Of a DNA stretch of 6,077 nt, positions 1-5,023 are shown one piece after another. Source of the stretch: Spirochaetia bacterium (GTDB lineage Bacteria; Spirochaetota; Spirochaetia; Sphaerochaetales; Sphaerochaetaceae); the NCBI GenBank assembly GCA_900769955.1, contig CAAGIP010000238.1, forward strand, positions 1-6,077, written 5' to 3'. The first letter of the stretch is position 1. Every line of letters starts with the position of its first letter. Under the pieces are notes generated by a model. It made no database searches. It saw only the letters and a program-made list of their open reading frames with translations, and was not told the origin of the DNA. The position numbers and the translations under genes are program-made.

Positions 1-1
1 C

Positions 2-118
2 AGGAGAAGCTACGGGGTCAGAAACGTTGATTCAATGCTGAACATGATATACCTCACATGCTCAGATATCAGGATTCCCCTTCCGAACAGGCCTGTATCC
101 ATGGTTATTGCATCATGA
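2..118 (+). CDS. possible C-terminal end of an unknown protein (partial, left edge)
   Basis: A reading frame is open from the left edge and stops at TGA 116-118, giving 38 visible residues (RRSYGVRNVDSMLNMIYL, then TCSDIRIPLPNRP and a short tail). The mix of hydrophobic and charged residues looks protein-like. The Y-G-x-R-N ... L-x-C-S ... L-P-N-R-P pattern loosely recalls C-termini of some DDE transposases, but I cannot name a family, so no function is claimed. The same bases carry an open 30-codon frame on the other strand (10-102), so the frame could be chance. The start lies outside the window. The frame stays open after the stop, up to TAA 248-250, so the gene could also be a longer one interrupted by TGA. 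Confidence 0.3.
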   Translation, partial: RRSYGVRNVDSMLNMIYLTCSDIRIPLPNRPVSMVIAS

Positions 119-372
119 TTAAGATTTTATTCCAGTTCACTACCCACAACTATGCCCGAAGAGCCGCTTTTTCCTGAATATCCAGTAAAGTTCTGTTTTT
201 CAGAGGGCCTCAAGGTATCATATCCTGCAAGCGGTCTTTCAGTACGTTAACAGCCTGTAAATATTTCTGGCTTGGAAAGTTGTAATTGATTACCAGCAGG
301 GAATCACTAAAATAAGAGATACTTTCATTACTCATATCAACGAAAAACCATCGTTTTCTGTTTATTATAAGT
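119..372. other. AT-rich stretch with no convincing gene
   Basis: These 254 bases are visibly richer in A+T than the genes to the right. Several short frames are open on both strands: a plus-strand one at 152-250 (32 codons) and a minus-strand one at 210-383 (57 codons from its ATG). None has a ribosome binding site or a recognisable motif. No tRNA, terminator hairpin with a T-run, or direct repeat was seen. The stretch probably holds the promoter of the downstream operon, and it may include decayed coding DNA. Confidence 0.5.
286..313 (+). promoter_or_regulatory. candidate sigma-70-type promoter for the dprA-xerC-hslVU-flhF operon
   Basis: TTGATT (286-291) matches the -35 consensus at four of six bases. 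TAAAAT (308-313) matches the -10 consensus at five of six. The spacer is 16 bases. Transcription would start near 320 and leave a leader of about 50 bases before the ATG at 373. This is the best match I found upstream of the operon, but AT-rich DNA yields such matches by chance. A second -10-like TATTAT at 363-368 has no -35 partner and would place the transcript start on the gene's own ATG. Confidence 0.3.
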
Positions 373-1101
373 ATGAAAGACATAGTGATCACACCATGCA
401 ATTACAGAGTCTGCTATAAGGATCAGTGGAAGAAGGGATACCGTTTCCTGGAAAAGGGAGCAGCAGGCTATCCATTCTCTGAGGAGTGTCCTGCAGAAGT
501 GTTTATGGGTGTCGGGGACAGTGTGAGAAGCAGGGTTGCATTCATAGGGTCTCCCTTTCCCGACAAAATGATGATGAGGACCATATCTGACTTTGCATCG
601 GAAGCCTCCCTCAACGGGTTTTCAATAACCATCAGATCCGTGTTCGGCAGTGAGCGGGCAGTGGTCGAGGGACTCTTCAGAACCGGAGGATGTGCAAGAG
701 TGATCCTCACATCAGGGCTTGATGTTTTCCTCCGCTCCTACGGAGACCTTCTGTCCCGGATCCTGATTTCAGGAGGTGAGGTGCTTTCTCCCTTTGAACC
801 GGGAGTAAAAGCGAGTTATGAATCGAAGACATTCACCGACAGCCTTGTGGCCCATGCGGGAGACACGATCGCGTTCAGGATGTCGAAACGGGAGAAGGCA
901 TGTGCAGTTGAGACACTGGACAGGGGAGGTGAAGTATATCTTCACAGAAGTGCCCTGATTTCCTCATACGGGAGGCGCCTTGCAATGGAGGGGGCGCGCG
1001 TGATCGATTCGTTTACCGAGTACATGGCATATAAGGGACTTGATCCCAGGGGGTATCTTTTCCGTGATGAAAAGGGCAGTCTTTCTTTCCTTAAGCTCTG
1101 A
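373..1101 (+). CDS. dprA: divergent DprA/Smf-family protein (Rossmann domain only)
   Basis: This 242-residue protein resembles DprA, which binds single-stranded DNA and loads RecA during transformation. The DprA-like layout is clear: a YP-F...CP-EVF-GVGD lead-in (33-49), VAFIGSP (55-61, usually VAIVGSR), GG...GLD (105-117), and GGEVLSPFEPG (134-144, usually GG-LLSE-PPG). The signature residues are not kept. The SGLARGID site reads IRSVFGSE (87-94), the FP-RNR motif reads FTDSLVA (154-160), and the SGSL-TA motif is absent. It also lacks the usual N-terminal SAM-like and C-terminal winged-helix domains (typical DprA is about 280-370 residues). The frame is intact, so it is probably a working but repurposed relative; DprA activity is doubtful. 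The start at 373 is the first ATG after an in-frame stop at 313-315. It has no visible Shine-Dalgarno sequence, but the next ATG (505) would cut the conserved lead-in. xerC follows 19 bases on, as in the usual dprA-xerC-hslVU neighbourhood, which supports the family call. Confidence 0.68.
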   Translation: MKDIVITPCNYRVCYKDQWKKGYRFLEKGAAGYPFSEECPAEVFMGVGDSVRSRVAFIGSPFPDKMMMRTISDFASEASLNGFSITIRSVFGSERAVVEGLFRTGGCARVILTSGLDVFLRSYGDLLSRILISGGEVLSPFEPGVKASYESKTFTDSLVAHAGDTIAFRMSKREKACAVETLDRGGEVYLHRSALISSYGRRLAMEGARVIDSFTEYMAYKGLDPRGYLFRDEKGSLSFLKL

Positions 1102-1120
1102 TTTGTTGTACCATTCACCC

Positions 1121-2002
1121 ATGTCTTTGCCGGATGATTACATCAGATATCTCAGGACCGTCAGATCTCTTTCGGAAAATACAATCACTGCATACAGGGA
1201 GGATCTGGAGGAGTATTACGCATTTCTGAAAGAGAGAGGCATCAGCGATGATGAGGTTACGTCCCATGATGCACGTGAGTATGTAAGATATCTGAAACAG
1301 AACTACGCGGAGCGCAGTGTGCTGAGGAAGGTAACGAGTGCAAGGACCTATTACACATATCTTGCCAAACGTGAGCTCGTCGGACATAATGTCTTTTCGG
1401 ACATCTCGATCAAGGCAAAAGGCCTTCACCTTCCGTCCTTTCTGACGGAGGATGAAGTGAAAAGGCTTTTGTCGATGCCGAGGGAAAGCTTTGCCGATGA
1501 ACGTGACCACATGCTGTTTCTCTTCATCTACAACAGCGGTGCACGAATAAGCGAGGCACTTTCCGTGGATGTCAGCCAGCTTGATTTCAGATCAAGAAGG
1601 GTACTGATAAAAGGTAAGGGAAGTAAGCTCAGATATCTCTTTTTCAGTGAAATCACGGCAGCTGAGCTTAAGGCTTATCTGGAAAAGCGCGAGATCTTTC
1701 TTGCCTCAAAGGGAAAGAGCGGTGAAAAGGCACTTTTTGTTTCCGACAGGGGAAACAGGTTGCCGTTCAGTACCAGTCATATTATTTTTGAAAAGTATGC
1801 CTCTCTCTGCGGTTTTGATAAGGAATTCACTCCGCATACGCTGAGGCACAGTTTCGCGACGCACCTTCTCGAAAGGGGCGCGGACATAAGGGCAGTGCAG
1901 GAGCTTCTCGGACACGAGAGCATCTCCACCACCCAGATATACACGCATGTGACAAAGTCACGTCTCCATGAAACGTATGACAATGCCCACCCGCATGCGT
2001 GA
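1121..2002 (+). CDS. xerC: tyrosine recombinase XerC
   Basis: This 293-residue site-specific recombinase would, by family, act with a partner Xer at dif near the terminus to resolve chromosome dimers at division. Residues 1 to about 85 form the SAM-like core-binding domain (YIRYLRTVRSLSENTITAY). The rest is the catalytic domain. All six catalytic residues are visible: R142 (SGARISE), K166 (KGKGSK), H239 and R242 (HTLRHSFATHLL), H265 (LLGHESIST) and nucleophile Y274 (TQIYTHV). The H-R-H-Y spacings (3, 23, 9) equal those of E. coli XerD as I recall them. The tail ends in the usual HP-A. The frame is open upstream to 1040 or beyond, but MSLPDDY at 1121 is the family-like start; earlier starts would overlap the dprA-like gene. 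No Shine-Dalgarno is visible, so translation may be coupled to the upstream stop. XerC rather than XerD is chosen from the hslVU neighbourhood. Confidence 0.93.
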   Translation: MSLPDDYIRYLRTVRSLSENTITAYREDLEEYYAFLKERGISDDEVTSHDAREYVRYLKQNYAERSVLRKVTSARTYYTYLAKRELVGHNVFSDISIKAKGLHLPSFLTEDEVKRLLSMPRESFADERDHMLFLFIYNSGARISEALSVDVSQLDFRSRRVLIKGKGSKLRYLFFSEITAAELKAYLEKREIFLASKGKSGEKALFVSDRGNRLPFSTSHIIFEKYASLCGFDKEFTPHTLRHSFATHLLERGADIRAVQELLGHESISTTQIYTHVTKSRLHETYDNAHPHA

Positions 2003-2004
2003 GT

Positions 2005-2011
2005 TAAGGAG
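2005..2011 (+). promoter_or_regulatory. ribosome binding site that fixes the hslV start
   Basis: TAAGGAG lies 7 bases before ATG 2019. It selects this start over the in-frame ATG at 1968, which lies inside xerC and would add 17 residues ahead of the active-site threonine. Confidence 0.85.
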
Positions 2012-2018
2012 AAAAACC

Positions 2019-2546
2019 ATGAATGGAACAACCATCTGCTGTGTCAGGAAGGACGGACACATAGCCATCGCCGGAGACGGTCAGGTGACTCAGGGAAATA
2101 CAGTCGTAAAGGGAAATGCCAGAAAGGTAAGACGTCTTTATGACAATAAGGTAATAATCGGGTTTGCAGGTTCCACTGCAGATGCATTCACGCTCTATGA
2201 GCTTTTCGAGTCAAAGCTGAAGACATACGGCGGGGACCTTACAAGGGCTGCCGTCGAGCTTGCCAAGCAGTGGAGGATGGATAAGCAGCTGAGAAACCTC
2301 GAAGCGATGATGATCGCATCGGACGGAGCGAAGATGTTCCTTATCTCAGGCGTCGGCGACGTGCTTGAGCCGGAAGGGGACACACTTGCGATCGGATCCG
2401 GTGGAGACTTTGCAAGAAGTGCCGCTGAAGCATACCTTGACAGCAAGGCAGACCTTTCCGCTGAGGAAATAGCCCGCCGCAGCGTGAAGATCGCATCGAA
2501 TATCTGCATCTACACCAATTCAAACATAATCACAGAGGTCATCTAG
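2019..2546 (+). CDS. hslV: ATP-dependent protease subunit HslV (ClpQ)
   Basis: HslV is the proteasome-like peptidase of the HslVU complex: two stacked hexamers degrade proteins unfolded by HslU in the cytoplasm. The 175-residue product has normal family length. The N-terminus MNGTTICCVRKDGHIAIAGD shows the Thr-Thr site; removal of Met-Asn-Gly would expose Thr4 as the nucleophile (mature Thr1). D20, K36 and S127 match mature D17, K33 and S124 of the beta-type fold. Other family blocks are GNTVVKGNARKVRRLYDNKV (27-45... region), GFAGSTADAFTLYELFE (48-64), AAVELAKQWR (77-86), AIGSGG (124-129) and ICIYTN (162-167). ATG 2019 is preferred to ATG 1968 because a Shine-Dalgarno precedes it and because a long N-terminal extension would bury the nucleophile. 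It follows xerC by 16 bases and precedes hslU by 26. The Thr site separates it from the Ser-type ClpQ of Bacillus. Confidence 0.97.
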   Translation: MNGTTICCVRKDGHIAIAGDGQVTQGNTVVKGNARKVRRLYDNKVIIGFAGSTADAFTLYELFESKLKTYGGDLTRAAVELAKQWRMDKQLRNLEAMMIASDGAKMFLISGVGDVLEPEGDTLAIGSGGDFARSAAEAYLDSKADLSAEEIARRSVKIASNICIYTNSNIITEVI

Positions 2547-2563
2547 GACCAATCCCCACATCA

Positions 2564-2569
2564 GAGGAG
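2564..2569 (+). promoter_or_regulatory. ribosome binding site of hslU
   Basis: GAGGAG sits 3 bases before ATG 2573 and 9 bases before the in-frame ATG 2579. The spacing is short for the first and comfortable for the second, so the real start could be 2579 (MKKKLDEMFP), two residues shorter. Confidence 0.75.
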
Positions 2570-2572
2570 TAT

Positions 2573-3919
2573 ATGAACATGAAGAAAAAGCTTGATGAGA
2601 TGTTTCCCCGTGAAATCGTGGAAGCTCTTGATGAATACATTATCGGACAGAACGAAGCCAAGAAGATGATCGCGATCGCGATCCGTAACCGTTCAAGAAG
2701 GAAGATGCTTGCGGATGGAATCCGTGAGGAAGTATCTCCCAAGAACATCATGATGATCGGTCCCACCGGTGTCGGTAAGACCGAGATCGCAAGAAGGATC
2801 GCAAAGCTGGCAAACGCACCTTTCATCAAGATCGAGGCAACTAAGTACACCGAGGTCGGTTACGTCGGACGCGATGTCGAATCGATGGTCAGGGATCTTA
2901 TGGCCACATCCCTCCAGATGGTCCGTGACGAGATGGCAAGAAGCAAGGAAGATGAGGTAACTGAGCGCGTCAACAACCGCCTTCTGGACCTGCTGCTTCC
3001 CCAGGTCGAGCATGCCGAAGGCATGATGGAGGAAAGCGTTACCCAGACCAGGGAGAAGTTCCGTGATCTGCTGCTCCGCGGTGTCTTCGATGAGAAGGAA
3101 GTCGAGATGAAGGTCAGCCCCTCAGCCCGCGTCGAGATCGGCGTCATGGGCAGCGGCAACAGCATGGATGACCTGCAGGAAGCGATGAACAGCATCGGAA
3201 ACCTCTTCCAGAAGCCCAAGTCCAGAAAGGTCAAGATCAAGCGTGCCCGCGAGATAATCAGGGAAGAGGAAATGGACAGGGCAGTGGACCCGGAAAAGGC
3301 CGTCGATGAAGCAAAGGTCAGATGTGAGGAGATGGGTATCATCTTCATCGATGAAATAGACAAGATCGCGCAGAGGGGAAACGGTGACGGACGAGGTGAA
3401 GTATCGCGTGAAGGCGTACAGCGTGACATCCTCCCGATCGTCGAGGGAACCAAGGTTTCAACAAAGTGGGGTGCGATCGACACGACCAACATCCTCTTCA
3501 TTGCAGCAGGTGCATTCTCACTTTCTAAGCCCTCCGACCTAATCCCAGAGCTTCAGGGCCGCTTCCCGATCAGGGTTGAGCTTTCGGACCTTTCCGCAGA
3601 TGACTTCTACAGGATCCTCACGGAGCCCAACAATGCCATCACGAAGCAGTATGCCGCACTTATCGCAACCGAGGGCGTAAAGCTTGAGTTCACCGAAGGC
3701 GGACTTCACCGCATCGCCGAGCTTGCCCACGAGGTCAACCAGACAAATGAGAACATCGGTGCACGCCGTCTTCAGACGATAATGGAAAAGCTTCTTGAGG
3801 AGGTCAGCTTCTCAGCTGACCAGCTGGTCGGACAGACCGTCACGATCACACCGGAGTATGTCGATGAGCGTCTGAAGGACATTGCTCAGAGTCAGGACCT
3901 TTCCCGTTACATCCTGTAG
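2573..3919 (+). CDS. hslU: HslU, AAA+ unfoldase of the HslVU protease (ClpY)
   Basis: HslU is the hexameric ATPase that recognises and unfolds substrates and threads them into HslV. The 448-residue product has the normal full length and domain order. The N-terminal part holds FPREIVEALDEYIIGQ (11-25) and Walker A GPTGVGKT (63-70). The pore loop GYVGRD (96-101) is intact. The inserted I domain spans about 105-245, with charged, coil-prone sequence. Walker B IIFIDEIDK is at 256-264, a sensor-1-like strand NILFIAAGAF at 306-315, the arginine-finger region ELQGRFPIRVEL at 326-337 (R330), and sensor 2 IGARRLQTIME at 395-405. The C-terminus LSRYIL matches the conserved tail that docks into HslV and activates it. 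All key residues are present, so an active protease is expected. Start is 2573 or 2579. The gene lies between hslV and flhF in one transcript. No heat-shock operator was seen in the short gaps. Confidence 0.98.
   Translation: MNMKKKLDEMFPREIVEALDEYIIGQNEAKKMIAIAIRNRSRRKMLADGIREEVSPKNIMMIGPTGVGKTEIARRIAKLANAPFIKIEATKYTEVGYVGRDVESMVRDLMATSLQMVRDEMARSKEDEVTERVNNRLLDLLLPQVEHAEGMMEESVTQTREKFRDLLLRGVFDEKEVEMKVSPSARVEIGVMGSGNSMDDLQEAMNSIGNLFQKPKSRKVKIKRAREIIREEEMDRAVDPEKAVDEAKVRCEEMGIIFIDEIDKIAQRGNGDGRGEVSREGVQRDILPIVEGTKVSTKWGAIDTTNILFIAAGAFSLSKPSDLIPELQGRFPIRVELSDLSADDFYRILTEPNNAITKQYAALIATEGVKLEFTEGGLHRIAELAHEVNQTNENIGARRLQTIMEKLLEEVSFSADQLVGQTVTITPEYVDERLKDIAQSQDLSRYIL
3802..3829 (+). repeat. 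inverted repeat and overlapping palindrome inside the 3' part of hslU
   Basis: GGTCAGCT (3802-3809) and AGCTGACC (3814-3821) form a perfect 8-base stem around a TCTC loop. The right arm also belongs to a perfect 12-base palindrome, GACCAGCTGGTC (3818-3829). The sequence codes for normal HslU residues (SFSADQLVG), so the repeat may be chance. No T-run follows, so it is not a standard terminator. Confidence 0.5.
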
Positions 3920-3923
3920 GGAT

Positions 3924-3930
3924 GGGGAGG
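3924..3930 (+). promoter_or_regulatory. ribosome binding site of flhF
   Basis: GGGGAGG ends 4 bases before ATG 3935, inside the 15-base gap after hslU. An out-of-frame ATG at 3931 directly abuts it and is too close to be used. Confidence 0.8.
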
Positions 3931-3934
3931 ATGT

Positions 3935-5023
3935 ATGGAATACATCACAATCACAGGTGACTCCTACGAAAGTGCGGTCGACGAGGCAAAGAAGAAATAC
4001 GGCGAGAGGGTGAGAATCCACTCCCGCCGGGACTTTACCGTCGGAGGCGGGCTCTTCACGAAGAAAAGAAACCGCTGTGAAATCGTGTGTTATCTTGCAT
4101 CAGGCGCTCCTGCTGCTTCGGAAGCGGTGAGTGAAAAGGATCTTCGTGAGTTCGAGAAGGAAGCCCGCACTCCCGATCCCTCATCACTTTCGCTTGAGGA
4201 AAAACTTGAGACCGACCTGACAAGAAGGACCAGGGAAGCCGAGAGGACAGTCGATGTCCTGCTTGATGACAACGACATCAAGGGACCCTTCAGGGACAAG
4301 GTGCTCACTGACTTCAACTACGATGCCGCCGATCTCCCTCTGGAACTGTCGGACAGGATTATTTCGTCTGTCTCAATAGACCACCTTTCACAGGCCCACC
4401 CGAAGAAGTTCATGGTCTTCATCGGTCCCACCGGCTCGGGTAAGACCACGACCCTTGCCAAGATCGCATACCTTTACAAGAACGTGGGACGCAGGGTCGC
4501 GATAATCACTCTTGACAGCTACAGGGTAGGTGCCATCGAACAGGTAAAAGCCTACGGGGACGCCTTTCAGATTCCGGTACAGGCCGTTGCGGGTGAGGAT
4601 GAGGTCATCCTTGCGCAGGACCGTCTCCGGGAATATGACCTTGTGCTTGTCGACACGATGGGCGTAAGCCCGGAGGACGGAGCGCTTAACCTCAAGCTTA
4701 AGGGCCTGCTCTCACTCTTCAGTGAGAGGGAAACCTCATTCATCCTGACACTTGCCGCAAACTTAAAGAGCGAGGATATGATGAAGCAGTACAGGAGCTA
4801 CGGGGCTTACCCGGTATCATCACTGATATGCACCAAGCTCGATGAGACTGAATCGATCGGTTCCTTCCTGACCTTTGCCTACCGCGCCGGAAAGCCGGTC
4901 AGCTTTGTCACCTGCGGACAGAAAGTCCCTCAGGATCTGAAGAAGGCATCCACGACAGTGGTGCTTGAATACTTAAGGGGATTCGGAATAGACGTGAAGC
5001 GCCTTGCCGCTCAGTTGAGCTGA
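3935..5023 (+). CDS. flhF: FlhF, SRP-family GTPase (flagellar placement type)
   Basis: This 362-residue protein belongs to the SRP/FtsY/FlhF GTPases. FlhF normally sits at the membrane or cell pole and sets flagellar position and number, often opposed by FlhG. Residues 1 to about 55 (MEYITITGDSYESAVDEAKK, then KYGERVRIHSRR, GGGLF and a basic KKRNR) fit the FlhF N-terminal B domain. A charged linker and a helical N domain cover about 56-155. The G domain shows G1 GPTGSGKTTT (164-173), DSYRVGAIEQ (194-203), G3 DTMGVS (240-245), G4 TKLDET (300-305) and GQKVPQDL (328-335). G3 departs from the usual DTAGR. No FtsY-like acidic N-terminus or Ffh M domain is present, which favours FlhF. It is probably cotranscribed with hslVU; neither flhA nor flhG lies alongside. 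Its stop overlaps the end of the convergent ftsI by 13 bases. If the host lacks flagella, the protein would have another job. Confidence 0.88.
   Translation: MEYITITGDSYESAVDEAKKKYGERVRIHSRRDFTVGGGLFTKKRNRCEIVCYLASGAPAASEAVSEKDLREFEKEARTPDPSSLSLEEKLETDLTRRTREAERTVDVLLDDNDIKGPFRDKVLTDFNYDAADLPLELSDRIISSVSIDHLSQAHPKKFMVFIGPTGSGKTTTLAKIAYLYKNVGRRVAIITLDSYRVGAIEQVKAYGDAFQIPVQAVAGEDEVILAQDRLREYDLVLVDTMGVSPEDGALNLKLKGLLSLFSERETSFILTLAANLKSEDMMKQYRSYGAYPVSSLICTKLDETESIGSFLTFAYRAGKPVSFVTCGQKVPQDLKKASTTVVLEYLRGFGIDVKRLAAQLS
5009..5020. repeat. short palindrome at the flhF/ftsI tail-to-tail junction
   Basis: GCTCAGTTGAGC is an inverted repeat (GCTCA / TGAGC around GT). It spans the ftsI stop codon and the last sense codons of flhF. 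The stem is short and has no T-run on either side, so it is unlikely to be a strong terminator, although it is the only symmetrical element at this convergent junction. Confidence 0.4.

Noticed and set aside
10..102. 30-codon minus-strand frame beginning MDTGLFGRG
   Set aside because: It is short, has no Shine-Dalgarno, and overlaps the equally open plus-strand frame that reaches the edge.
1040..1120. Upstream starts for XerC
   Set aside because: They overlap the dprA-like gene and add 27 residues with no match to the family N-terminus.
1968..2018. Upstream ATG that would extend HslV by 17 residues
   Set aside because: It lies inside xerC, has no ribosome site, and would place a long extension before the catalytic Thr; ATG 2019 has a good Shine-Dalgarno.
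2669..2683. GATCGCGATCGCGAT-type repeat near the start of hslU
   Set aside because: It simply encodes the conserved alternating Ile-Ala stretch (AIAI) and is explained by codon choice.
2860..3501. 213-codon minus-strand frame opposite hslU
   Set aside because: It is a Ser/Arg-rich shadow of the GA-rich hslU coding sequence without any motif.
3931..3960. Nine-codon mini frame (MYGIHHNHR) overlapping the flhF start
   Set aside because: Its ATG directly abuts the Shine-Dalgarno, leaving no spacing for initiation.
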